Assembly: GCA_018819265.1 (NCBI GenBank)
Contig: JAHJQI010000095.1
Coordinates: forward strand, 1-56,294
Direction: 5' to 3'
Origin: Alphaproteobacteria bacterium
GTDB lineage: Bacteria > Pseudomonadota > Alphaproteobacteria > Rhizobiales > Hyphomicrobiaceae
Length of the DNA stretch: 56,294 nucleotides
Under the pieces are notes generated by a model. It was given only the letters and a program-made list of their open reading frames with translations. It searched no databases and was not told the origin of the DNA. Both the position numbers and the translations under genes were made by a program. Shown piece after piece: positions 24,906 through 33,746 of this stretch (its first letter is position 1; the number at the start of each line of letters is the position of its first letter).

Positions 24906-26582
24906 ATGAGCGTGAAGTCAGATATCGAAATCGCACGTGAAGCGACCATGCGGCCGATCGTCGATGTGGCGGCCAGAATCGACGTGCCGGCGGATGCGCT
25001 GCACAACTATGGGCCATACAAGGCGAAGATCTCCTCGGAATTCGTCGACAGCCTGCAGAGCCGGCCGGACGGCAAGCTGATCCTGGTGACGGCCATCAGT
25101 CCGACGCCGGCCGGCGAAGGCAAGACGACGACGACGGTCGGTCTCGGCGACGGTCTCAACCGTATCGGCAAGAGAGCCATGAGCTGCCTGCGCGAGCCGT
25201 CGCTCGGGCCGTGCTTCGGCGTCAAGGGTGGTGCGGCCGGCGGCGGCTATGCGCAAGTCGTGCCGATGGAAGACATCAACCTGCACTTCACCGGCGATTT
25301 CCACGCCATCACGTCGGCCAACAACCTGCTGGCCGCGCTGATCGACAACCACATCTACTGGGGCAACTCGCTCGGCATCGATTCCCGCCGCGTCGCCTGG
25401 CGTCGTGTCATCGATATGAACGATCGCGCGCTGCGCCAGATCACCAATTCGCTCGGTGGCGTGTCGAACGGTTTCCCGCGCACCGACGGTTTCGACATTA
25501 CGGTCGCTTCCGAAGTGATGGCGATCCTGTGTCTGGCCAAGGACCTTGCCGATCTCGAGCGACGCCTCGGCAATATCGTGATCGGCTACACCCGCGAGAA
25601 GAAGCCGGTTCTTGCTCGCGATCTCAAGGCTGACGGCGCCATGACGGTGCTGCTGAAGGACGCCTTGATGCCGAACCTCGTGCAAACCCTTGAAAACAAC
25701 CCCGTGTTCATCCACGGCGGTCCGTTCGCCAATATCGCGCATGGCTGCAACTCGGTGCTGGCGACCAAGACCGCGCTGAAGCTGTGCGACTACGTCGTCA
25801 CCGAAGCCGGCTTTGGAGCAGATCTCGGCGCTGAGAAGTTCTTCGATATCAAGTGCCGCATGGCGGGGCTGAAGCCGCAGGCCGTGGTGCTCGTCGCAAC
25901 GATCCGCGCGCTCAAGATGCACGGCGGCGTCGCCAAGGACGATCTCAAGAACGAGAACGTCGCAGCCGTGACGAAGGGTGCTGCCAACATGCAGCGGCAC
26001 CTGGAAAACCTGCGCAAGTTCGGCGTTCCGCCGGTGGTCGCAATCAACAAGTTCATCACCGATACGGATGCCGAAGTCGAGGCCGTGAAGGCTGCAGCGG
26101 AAGCCGTCGGGGCCAAGGCGTTCTTGGCATCGCACTGGGCCGATGGCGGGGCCGGTATCGAAGCCCTTGCCCACCATGTCGTCGAACTCGCCGACTCGGG
26201 CCAGGCGAACTTCAAGCCGATCTACCCCGACGACATGCCGATCTGGGACAAGATCAAGACCATCGCCACCGAGATCTACCGGGCCGATGACGTGTCGGGC
26301 AGCGCGGCGGTGCGCGCGCAGGTCAAGGAACTGCAGGAAGCCGGATACGGACACCTGCCGATCTGCATTGCGAAAACGCAGTACTCGTTCTCGACCGACC
26401 CCAATTTGCGGGGCGCGCCGACCGGACATACGATCCCGGTGCGCGAAGTGATCCTGGCGGCAGGTGCGGAGTTCATCGTTGCCGTGTGCGGCGACATCAT
26501 GCGGATGCCAGGCCTGCCGCGCGTTCCTGCTTCGGAAAAGATCTGCATCAACGAACTGGGCCAGATCGACGGATTGTTCTGA
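24906..26582 (+). CDS. fhs: Formate-tetrahydrofolate ligase
   Basis: A 558-residue enzyme (FtfL in methylotrophs) joining formate to tetrahydrofolate with ATP to make 10-formyl-THF. The P-loop is [14 protein letters not shown] near residue 63, followed by [20 protein letters not shown], which binds substrate. The C-terminal [16 protein letters not shown] and [11 protein letters not shown] match the family. Length is standard and the gene intact. It is the last gene of the cluster, 57 bases after the formyltransferase, and is followed by a terminator. It would capture formate released by Frc, feeding serine, purine and C1 metabolism. Confidence 0.97.
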   Translation: MSVKSDIEIAREATMRPIVDVAARIDVPADALHNYGPYKAKISSEFVDSLQSRPDGKLILVTAISPTPAGEGKTTTTVGLGDGLNRIGKRAMSCLREPSLGPCFGVKGGAAGGGYAQVVPMEDINLHFTGDFHAITSANNLLAALIDNHIYWGNSLGIDSRRVAWRRVIDMNDRALRQITNSLGGVSNGFPRTDGFDITVASEVMAILCLAKDLADLERRLGNIVIGYTREKKPVLARDLKADGAMTVLLKDALMPNLVQTLENNPVFIHGGPFANIAHGCNSVLATKTALKLCDYVVTEAGFGADLGAEKFFDIKCRMAGLKPQAVVLVATIRALKMHGGVAKDDLKNENVAAVTKGAANMQRHLENLRKFGVPPVVAINKFITDTDAEVEAVKAAAEAVGAKAFLASHWADGGAGIEALAHHVVELADSGQANFKPIYPDDMPIWDKIKTIATEIYRADDVSGSAAVRAQVKELQEAGYGHLPICIAKTQYSFSTDPNLRGAPTGHTIPVREVILAAGAEFIVAVCGDIMRMPGLPRVPASEKICINELGQIDGLF

Positions 26583-26820
26583 TCGTTAGAAGCGCGGCTG
26601 CGAGTCCATGAAAAAGCGAACGCGCTTCTCAAGTCTTTGTTTTGATCGCATGTTCGAACCGCAAAACCGCATACACTTTTGCTGAACATGCTCTAGCGGC
26701 TTTCCCTGGTGTCGGGATCCTGCCGGTACGTGCCACCCTACTCGCACAACCCGGGCGGGCCCCGGCCCCTACCCCCTCTCCTCATCGGAGAGGGGGACCG
26801 GGTTGGAAAATGCAGTTTGA

Positions 26821-26846
26821 AAGGGGCCGGCTTGCCGGCCCTTTTT
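26821..26846 (+). terminator. Intrinsic terminator between fhs and the RND permease gene
   Basis: GGGCCGGC pairs with GCCGGCCC around TT and is followed by five T. A-residues precede it, so it may act for both convergent units. About 240 bases separate it from the fhs stop; a CCCCTCTCC palindrome lies in between, near 26769-26796. Confidence 0.85.
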
Positions 26847-29800
26847 CATTCGCCGGGTGACAGCGGGGATGATCCGGCGGGCTGCGGACGGCGCAGGAAT
26901 CTGGCAACCGGGCCAAGTCCGCGGGCGGTGCTTTGAACGGCGCGGCCGATATCGCCGCCGATGCCGATCAGCGAAGGAACGAGAAGCAGCACGAGTATCG
27001 TTGCGGCGGCGAGGCCGAACACCAGCGTGATCGCCATCGGGATCAGGAACTGCGCCTGCAGGGAGCTCTCGAACAACAGCGGCGTCAGACCGCCGACGGT
27101 CGTCAGGGACGTCAGCAGTACAGCGCGGAAGCGATCCCTGGCGCCGCCGACCGCGGCCTCTTCGAGGGTGTCGCCGGCAGCGAGACGTTCGTTGATGCGC
27201 GTGACAAGGACGATGGAATCGTTGACCAGGATGCCCGACAAGCCGAGCAGCCCGATCATCGAGATGATCGTCAACGAATAGTCCATGACGTAATGGCCGA
27301 GGATCGCGCCGACGAGGCCGAAAGGAATGATCATCATCACCGTCAGCGGCTTCCAGTAACTGCCGAATACCCATGCCAGGGTGATGTAGATGAGGCAGAA
27401 GGCGAGGAGCGCTCCCGCTTTCAGGTCGCGGAAGGAATCGCGGCGTTCTTCATCGCGGCCCTTGTAAACGTGACTGGTGGCGTACTTCGCATTCAACGTC
27501 GGCATGACCTCCTTGTCGAGGCGGGCGATGACTTCTTCGGTCGAGGTGACGTCCGCATCGATGTCGGCGGTGACGGAGACGGCGCGGATACCGTCGCGGC
27601 GCTGCACGATGGAGAAGTTGCGGCGTTCGCTGATGTCGACGACTTCCTTGAGCGGTACCCGGTCGCCGGCCGGCGTCGTCAGGTAGTAGCTTTCCAGATC
27701 CTGGCGGCCGGCTTCGCCCTGCTGGCGAAGCACGCGCACCGTGATCTCGTCGTCGCCGCGCGCGAAACGTGTGGCGATGTCGCCTTCGAAAGCGCTGCGC
27801 ACCTGCGCACCGATCGCCTGTCCGGTGAGCCCGAGGGCGGTGCCCCGCGCATTGACCTCGAAGATGAACTCCTGCTTGCCGTAGGGCAGGTCGTCGGTAA
27901 TTGCGGTGACGCCGGGAAATCCCGTCAGGGTCTGCTTCAAGTCTTCGGCGGCCGCCTTGAGAGTCTCGATCGGCGCCGATTGCAGGCGGACGTCGACGTC
28001 ACGGCCCGGCGGGCCGGCGCGGCGTCCGCTGATGGCGACACGCTCGACGCCGGCGATGCGCGGAAGTTCGTTGCGCCAGGCGTCGACGACGGTCTTGGTG
28101 CGGATGGCGCGGGATTCGCTGGCGCTGAGCTGGGCGGAGATTTCCGCCACGTTGTCATTCTGAATTCGGCCCGCCCTGCCGATGATCGTGAAGACGGCTT
28201 CGACGAGGATTCCGCCTTGTTCGGCGGTTGCCGGGGGCCCGTCTTCGAGTCCGATCGAGTGGCGGGCGGTTCCGATCAGCTCTTCAAAGCCCGGAGTCGA
28301 ATCCTGTCTGGCCGCGGTGCTGCCATCGGGCGCGACAAGCTTCTTTTCGGCGCGATAAAGGGCTTGTTCGATACGGTCGAGTGCCGCCATCTGCTGGGTG
28401 CGCGGCATGCCCGGCGCGAATTCGACGGAAGCGGCGATGTTCTCGGACTCGGGCGAGGGGAAGAACTGGAAGCCGACGCGGCCGCCAGCGATGAGGCCGA
28501 CGGCAATGAACAGGCTCGCGACCAGGATCGACAGCGTCGTGTAGCGCCACGCGTACGCCGTCTTGACCAGCCGGTCGACCGGACCGTCGCGCAACCATGC
28601 AAAGCCATTGTCGAGGCTTTTGCGGATGCGGCTGCGCGGCTTCTTCGTATCTCCGCCGTGACGCAGGTGGCCGGGAAGGATGAGGAAGCACTCGATCAGG
28701 CTGGCGATCAGGACCGCAACCACGACCAGCGGAATGGCAACCAGAATGTCGCCCATGCGGCCGCTGATGACGACGATCGGGAAGAACGAACAGAGCGTCG
28801 TGATCATGGCTGCGGAGACGGGTGCCAGCATGCCGACGGCCCCCATATGCGCAGCTTCCAGGCTTGAATAGCCCTGGTCTTCCAGCGTCGCGGTCTGCTC
28901 GCCGACGACGATCGCATCGTCGACGATGATGCCGGTCATCATGATCAACGCGAACATCGAAACCATGTTGATCGACTGGCCGGTGACGTACATGACGCCA
29001 AGGGCGGCCAGCAGTGCGACGGGGATGCCGGCTGCGACCCAGAATGCAATGCGCGCGTTCAAGAACAAGAATAGCAGCAGCAGCACGATGGCGAGGCCCT
29101 GCAAACCGTTCTCGATCAGAATCGTGAGCCTTTGCACGACGAGCTTGCCGCGGACGTCGTAGAGGTCGACCTGAAGCGTCGGCGGCAGCGTCGGCCGCTT
29201 CCGTTCCAGGTATGCGTTGAGGATGTCCATAGTCTTCAAGGTATCGGCGTGCTGGGCGCGCTGGACGGAAAGTTCAATGGCGGGGGCGCCGCGCATCATG
29301 CCGATCTTGCCTTCGCGTTCGAAGCGCGTGTCGATCTCGGCGATGTCCTTGAGGAAAACCTTTTCGCCCGACGGGCCGGATTTAATTTCGATGTCACCGA
29401 TGGTCTCGGGTGTCTTGCGCTCGGCGCGCGCGCGCAGCTGGATCTCGGCTTCGCCTTCAAGCTTGCCGGGCGGCAGGTCCTGGGTGTGCTGGCGGACGCG
29501 CTCGGAAATGTCCTGCAGGGTCAGTCCCAGGCGGCGCAGGTCGCCTTCCCTAAGCTTGATCCAGATTTCCTCGTCGCGCGCGCCGTTGAGGGTCACGCGG
29601 TCGATGCCGGAGGCCAGGAGTTCGTCGCGCAGCTGCTTGGCGTAGGTCTTCAGCACCTGTTCGGAAAATGGTCCGGTCAATGCAACTGAAGCGACATCAT
29701 CGAAGATGACGGCGCGTGAAATGATCGGGCGCTCGGAATCTTCGGGCAGTGTGGTGACGCGATTGACGGCCTGCTCGACGTCGGCCTGGGCTTTCTGGAG

Positions 29801-30157
29801 ATCGGCACCGCTGTTGAATTCGATCGAGATAGTGCCCGAACCCTCGCGCGCGACCGAGGTCACTTCTTCGATGTCGTCGAGGAAGCGGAGTTCGGGTTCG
29901 AGGACTTCGAGGATGTTGGTTTCGACGTCCTCGGCGCTGGCGCCGGGCCAGGGCACGGAGACGGTGATCGAGGGCACATCGAAGCTCGGGAAGAACTGCC
30001 GGTTCAATCGCATCAGCGAGAAGACGCCGATGAGGATCATGATCGCCATCAAGAGATTGGGCGCGGTGGGGTGGCGCACGAAAACGCCGATGATGCCGCC
30101 GCCGCCGGGCGCGGGCGGGTCGCCGGCTGAGCGATGCAACATGAACGGCCGATTCAT
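26846..30157 (-). CDS. RND-family efflux permease
   Basis: A 1103-residue inner-membrane proton-driven RND pump (AcrB/CzcA superfamily). The first helix near residues 33-50 is followed by FFPSFDVPSITVSVPWPGAS (porter entry). The central block has FALIMMTGIIVDDAIVVGEQ, the helix-4 motif with paired Asp residues for proton relay. A second half begins near residue 555 and has the matching MIGLLGLSGILVNDSIVL. The C-terminus is short and hydrophilic. It overlaps the membrane fusion gene by four bases (ATGA), so the two are coupled. No outer-membrane channel gene is adjacent. Exported substrate cannot be judged from sequence. Confidence 0.95.
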   Translation of the reverse strand: MNRPFMLHRSAGDPPAPGGGGIIGVFVRHPTAPNLLMAIMILIGVFSLMRLNRQFFPSFDVPSITVSVPWPGASAEDVETNILEVLEPELRFLDDIEEVTSVAREGSGTISIEFNSGADLQKAQADVEQAVNRVTTLPEDSERPIISRAVIFDDVASVALTGPFSEQVLKTYAKQLRDELLASGIDRVTLNGARDEEIWIKLREGDLRRLGLTLQDISERVRQHTQDLPPGKLEGEAEIQLRARAERKTPETIGDIEIKSGPSGEKVFLKDIAEIDTRFEREGKIGMMRGAPAIELSVQRAQHADTLKTMDILNAYLERKRPTLPPTLQVDLYDVRGKLVVQRLTILIENGLQGLAIVLLLLFLFLNARIAFWVAAGIPVALLAALGVMYVTGQSINMVSMFALIMMTGIIVDDAIVVGEQTATLEDQGYSSLEAAHMGAVGMLAPVSAAMITTLCSFFPIVVISGRMGDILVAIPLVVVAVLIASLIECFLILPGHLRHGGDTKKPRSRIRKSLDNGFAWLRDGPVDRLVKTAYAWRYTTLSILVASLFIAVGLIAGGRVGFQFFPSPESENIAASVEFAPGMPRTQQMAALDRIEQALYRAEKKLVAPDGSTAARQDSTPGFEELIGTARHSIGLEDGPPATAEQGGILVEAVFTIIGRAGRIQNDNVAEISAQLSASESRAIRTKTVVDAWRNELPRIAGVERVAISGRRAGPPGRDVDVRLQSAPIETLKAAAEDLKQTLTGFPGVTAITDDLPYGKQEFIFEVNARGTALGLTGQAIGAQVRSAFEGDIATRFARGDDEITVRVLRQQGEAGRQDLESYYLTTPAGDRVPLKEVVDISERRNFSIVQRRDGIRAVSVTADIDADVTSTEEVIARLDKEVMPTLNAKYATSHVYKGRDEERRDSFRDLKAGALLAFCLIYITLAWVFGSYWKPLTVMMIIPFGLVGAILGHYVMDYSLTIISMIGLLGLSGILVNDSIVLVTRINERLAAGDTLEEAAVGGARDRFRAVLLTSLTTVGGLTPLLFESSLQAQFLIPMAITLVFGLAAATILVLLLVPSLIGIGGDIGRAVQSTARGLGPVARFLRRPQPAGSSPLSPGE

Positions 30158-31557
30158 GGGGCTGCCGCCTCGCTCACCTTGACGCCGTCGCCGGGTGTCG
30201 AAATGCGCGTCAGCAAAACCCGGTCCCCGTTCTTCAGGTGGCCTTCGAGGAGGAGGTCTTCGTCGATGCCGCCGACGACCCGGACCTTGCGGGTGACGAG
30301 GCGGTCGTTCTCGATGGCATAGACCCTGTCGCCACTGTAAAGCGCGGTCGAGGGGAGACGGAACACACCTTCATAGCGGGTATCTGGGACATCGATCTCG
30401 ACGAATGCACCGGGGCGCAGGGGGACGGTCTCGTTCGGCGACTTGATGCGGGCGTAGACCTCGACGCCGCCGGTTGCCGATGAAATGCGCGCGCCAATGC
30501 GTTCGATCACGGCGGCGTAGGAGAAGGCGTTGCTGCCGAGCATCCAGCGCACGGTGACTTCGCGGCCGGCAAGGCTGCCTTCCTTGGCGACGATGCGGCC
30601 GAACTGGTCGTCGGTAAGGTTGAAGCGCGCTTCGATCCAGTTGCGGTCGATCAGGGTCGCCACCTTGTCGTTCGACCCGACCATGCGTCCGACCTGGGCA
30701 CCGACCTCGGTTACGTAGGCGGAAAACGGGGCGCGAAGTTCGGTTTCGGCAAGACGCCGCTCGGCGCGTTCGATCGCGGTGTCAAGGCGCCTCACAGCCG
30801 CCTGCTGCTGGGTGATGCGGGCTTCCCAGACCTTGAGGTTGTTCTCGATTTCGTCTGCTGCCAGACGGCGCTGCAAGAGGATCTGGCGGCGGTCGTCGAC
30901 GGTGCGCTCGGAAACCGCGCCACGCTTTGCGAGAGGCTCGGCGCGTTCAAGATCGATTTCGGCAAGCTTCAGCTGATCGCGCGCATGGGCGAGCGATTGC
31001 CTGTTGGCGGCGAGCGAACCTTCGAATTCGGAGACCTTGGCGCGGGTCTCGGCGCGCTGCGCCTTGAGTTCCATCAGGCCCGTCCGGTAATCGATCGGGT
31101 CGATCTTCAAAAGCAGCGCGCCGGCTTCGACCTGGCCGCCCTCGCGCAAGCCATCGCTGGTTTCGACGATCTGGCCCGAGACGAGCGCGCGGATATCGAC
31201 CTGCCGGCCGGCGACCGTCGAGCCAAACAACGTCATGACCGGCTGGTAGTCGCCGGATTCGACGATCGCGGACTTGATTGCATACGCGAATTCCTGCTGG
31301 GGACGCACAGGGGCATCGGGCTTGCTGGCGACAAGCGCGCGATAGCCAGCGTATCCGGCCGCCACGACAGCTAGCGGCAACAGTGCTTTCAGCCCGACCC
31401 GCAGGATCGCGGCGAAGATGCGACCGTCTGACGGGCCGGAATCGGAGCCTCGTCGCCGATCCGGGGTCGCCACGGGCGATGCCTCGCCTTCTTGCGCCTG
31501 CGGAGGAGGAACCTCCTGCAAGGCGGCTTTTCGGGCTGTGGGGTGGGCCCCGGTCAT
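30154..31557 (-). CDS. RND efflux periplasmic adaptor (membrane fusion protein)
   Basis: A 467-residue HlyD/AcrA-type adaptor. Residues 1-47 are cytoplasmic and proline-rich, followed by one membrane anchor near 55-72 (LLPLAVVAAGYAGYRALVA). The mature part has a split lipoyl domain (VDIRALVSGQIVE... and ELRAPFSAYVTEVGAQVG), a long coiled-coil hairpin between them (about 155-265, rich in E, R and Q), and a C-terminal beta-barrel and proximal domain. It links the permease at 26846-30157 to an outer-membrane channel. It is the first gene of the two-gene unit; about 270 bases upstream lead to the next gene on the same strand. Confidence 0.94.
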   Translation of the reverse strand: MTGAHPTARKAALQEVPPPQAQEGEASPVATPDRRRGSDSGPSDGRIFAAILRVGLKALLPLAVVAAGYAGYRALVASKPDAPVRPQQEFAYAIKSAIVESGDYQPVMTLFGSTVAGRQVDIRALVSGQIVETSDGLREGGQVEAGALLLKIDPIDYRTGLMELKAQRAETRAKVSEFEGSLAANRQSLAHARDQLKLAEIDLERAEPLAKRGAVSERTVDDRRQILLQRRLAADEIENNLKVWEARITQQQAAVRRLDTAIERAERRLAETELRAPFSAYVTEVGAQVGRMVGSNDKVATLIDRNWIEARFNLTDDQFGRIVAKEGSLAGREVTVRWMLGSNAFSYAAVIERIGARISSATGGVEVYARIKSPNETVPLRPGAFVEIDVPDTRYEGVFRLPSTALYSGDRVYAIENDRLVTRKVRVVGGIDEDLLLEGHLKNGDRVLLTRISTPGDGVKVSEAAAP

Positions 31558-31826
31558 CGCTCGTATCTTCCTGTCCTGAACGTTCGTTGTTGTTTTCCAA
31601 GCCGTTTCGGCGAATCACCGCAGCGGGTCGTGAAGAATATCGTTGGCATACTGTTCTGACATAACGATGGTCTGCGAGAAAAGGATCGGGCCGCATGCAT
31701 GATGAATGCGGCTTCAAAGAAGAAGCGAGGCATCACATTAGCGCGATTTCGTTCGGCCGGCTTGCCACCGGGATATAAACAAATACGGAACACTTTGCCG
31801 CAGCGTTGCGGGAGTGCAAATTAGTG

Positions 31827-32408
31827 TTAACCGGGAAGGTCGTGGGGGCTGTCGATGTCTCTAAAGATACGGTCGTCGGCAACCAGGACCTCAATCCGCT
31901 CGTTCGAGGTGCCTGCAATGAGGCCGCGGGCCCCCTGGTCGGCGTTAAGCTTGACAAGATTCCGAAATTCGCTGCGCGGCCAGAGCACGGGGTTGCGCTG
32001 CTCGCCGCCTGCGGTTGTCGGATAAACCACGGCTTTTCCGCCGGCAGCCGCGAATACCGATATCAGCCGGTCGATCAAATCCGATTGCATCCATGGCATA
32101 TCGGCGGGCAGGATGAGAACGCCGTCGGTGGCGGCCGGCAGGGAAGCGACACCTGCGGAAATCGAGCTGCCGATGCCTTTATCGTGTACCGGGTTGGGGC
32201 AGAGTGTCACCGCAAGGCCGTCGAGCGCCGAGATAATCTGTTCGCCATCCCGCCCGATGACGACAACGACCCGATTGCACCGAGCGTTCAACGCGCAGGT
32301 CGCAGCATGCCATATCAGCGGCTTGCCGCCGACCTCGGCCATAAGTTTGTCGGTTTCGCCGAAACGCCTGGACAGACCGGCTGCGAGAACGATGCAGTCG
32401 ACCTTCAT
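31827..32408 (-). CDS. mocA: Molybdenum cofactor cytidylyltransferase-like protein
   Basis: A 193-residue nucleotidyltransferase of the MocA/MobA-like family. It carries the NTP-binding start VLAAGLSRRFGETDKLM and the metal-binding LPADMPWM. MocA makes molybdopterin cytosine dinucleotide, used by xanthine-dehydrogenase-type enzymes. It overlaps xdhC by four bases (ATGA), which supports cofactor maturation over a general MobA-like role. No xdhA/xdhB or coxL genes lie within the window, so the client enzyme is elsewhere. Confidence 0.88.
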   Translation of the reverse strand: MKVDCIVLAAGLSRRFGETDKLMAEVGGKPLIWHAATCALNARCNRVVVVIGRDGEQIISALDGLAVTLCPNPVHDKGIGSSISAGVASLPAATDGVLILPADMPWMQSDLIDRLISVFAAAGGKAVVYPTTAGGEQRNPVLWPRSEFRNLVKLNADQGARGLIAGTSNERIEVLVADDRIFRDIDSPHDLPG

Positions 32409-33436
32409 CGTGCCGCCTGCCGTTTCGGCCCGCGGAAGGCCATCACCACTTCGGCGGCTACAGCGAGGGCGATCTCCTCTGGCGTGACGGCGCCGATGTC
32501 GAGGCCGATGGGGGACCGGATGCGCCTGATGTCATCGTGCGAAAAGCCAGCCTGCGCCAGCCGGTCGATGCGTTTTGCGTGATTGCGCGCCGAACCCAGA
32601 GCGCCGATATAGCGGGCCGGACTGCGCAATGCGCAACTCAGCGCCTCGTCGTCGATATGGTCGACATGGGCGAGGGCGATGACAGCGGTATTTGTATCGA
32701 GACCGATTTCCGGGAGCGCGTCCTTCGGCCAGGCGTGCGCGATCCTTGTGCCGCCGAAGCGGGTCTGAGAAACGAAACTTTCGCGCGGATCGATGATTGT
32801 CGGCGCAAGGCCCACGGTCCCGGCGATGGCGACGAGGGCCTGGGCGATGTGGGTTGCGCCGATGACGAACAGGCGCGGACTGGGGGCGAGCGAATGGGCG
32901 AAATACGCGCCATCAGCGCTCGCGACGATGCCGCTGCGGCCCGAGCGGTAGAAGCTCGCGAGCGGTTTGCTCATGCGTTCGATGCCGTGGTGAAGGGTGC
33001 GTGCTCCGGTTGCAAGGTCGGTTTCAACGAGTACCGATCGGCGGGTGCTGCGGGCGCCGATCAACTCGTCGACGAAGTGCAGCGCTGCTTCACCACCCAG
33101 GGGCTGGACATAGACTTCGATATTGCCGCCGCAGGGCAAACCCGCTGCCCACGCCGTTTCGTTGCCGACGCCGAAGCGCAAGCGCCGGGGGATGCCGGAG
33201 TTGAGCACTTCGCAGGCCGCAACGATAACGTCGGTCTCGACACAGCCGCCCGAGACCGACCCGTGGAAGGCTTCCTCGTCAGCAATGATCATCTGGCCGC
33301 CGACGGGTACAGGGGCGGACCCCCAAGTATCGATTACGGTGGCGAGCGCCAAATTGCGGCCGCTGGCGAGCCAGTCGCGCGTACTTTTCAATAGGTCGAG
33401 ACCATCATGTGGCATTTCTGGGGGACCATCCTGCAT
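32405..33436 (-). CDS. xdhC: XdhC/CoxI-family molybdoenzyme maturation factor
   Basis: A 343-residue XdhC/CoxI protein that binds and delivers sulfurated molybdenum cofactor to molybdenum hydroxylases. The N-terminal domain has ATVIDTWGSAPVPVGGQM and GSVSGGCVETDV with the conserved cysteine. The C-terminal Rossmann-like domain has LFVIGATHIAQAL and IGALGSARNHAKR, ending with the SPIGLDIGAVTPEEIALAV signature. The ATG at 33436 is chosen over 33463 because GGAG lies about 8 bases upstream. It is translationally coupled to mocA. Confidence 0.92.
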   Translation of the reverse strand: MQDGPPEMPHDGLDLLKSTRDWLASGRNLALATVIDTWGSAPVPVGGQMIIADEEAFHGSVSGGCVETDVIVAACEVLNSGIPRRLRFGVGNETAWAAGLPCGGNIEVYVQPLGGEAALHFVDELIGARSTRRSVLVETDLATGARTLHHGIERMSKPLASFYRSGRSGIVASADGAYFAHSLAPSPRLFVIGATHIAQALVAIAGTVGLAPTIIDPRESFVSQTRFGGTRIAHAWPKDALPEIGLDTNTAVIALAHVDHIDDEALSCALRSPARYIGALGSARNHAKRIDRLAQAGFSHDDIRRIRSPIGLDIGAVTPEEIALAVAAEVVMAFRGPKRQAAR

Positions 33437-33637
33437 GGACTTTCTCCGTCTACGGCGGTTCAATTTCAGCGAAGCGCGGGGCCGAAATCCTCAGAATGGA
33501 ATAAATCACATTCCAGTTCGTCCGCACTCCACCATCTTTCTGTCGACGTGTTTCGATACGGGCGGTAACGCGGATCACGAATTCCAGATCCGCTCCAAAG
33601 TTGACGGGCATTCCGGGGGTTGTTGTACAGTCATCTG

Positions 33638-33664
33638 TGGTTCAACTTGGATATGCTTGAACCA
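33638..33664. promoter_or_regulatory. TGGTTCAA-N11-TTGAACCA inverted repeat
   Basis: Perfect 8-base arms separated by 11 bases, located about 85 bases before the secreted-protein gene at 33747. A further GGTTCAA half-site occurs at 33714-33720. It could be a regulator site; no family is assigned. Confidence 0.45.
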
Positions 33665-33746
33665 TGGCCGTCGACCCGCCGGGTTCCCAAAAGACACGGC
33701 GAAAGCTGCCAAAGGTTCAACGACAAATTCGCTGGAGGATGTTCAC

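Noticed and set aside
24918..26429. A 503-residue frame antisense to fhs, and similar long antisense frames across the window
   Set aside because: High GC leaves long open frames opposite real genes; fhs is unmistakable on the plus strand.
33123..33746. A long in-frame extension of the exported-protein gene, opposite xdhC
   Set aside because: The extension lies largely antisense to xdhC, lacks protein-like composition, and a signal peptide with a strong ribosome site begins at GTG 33747.
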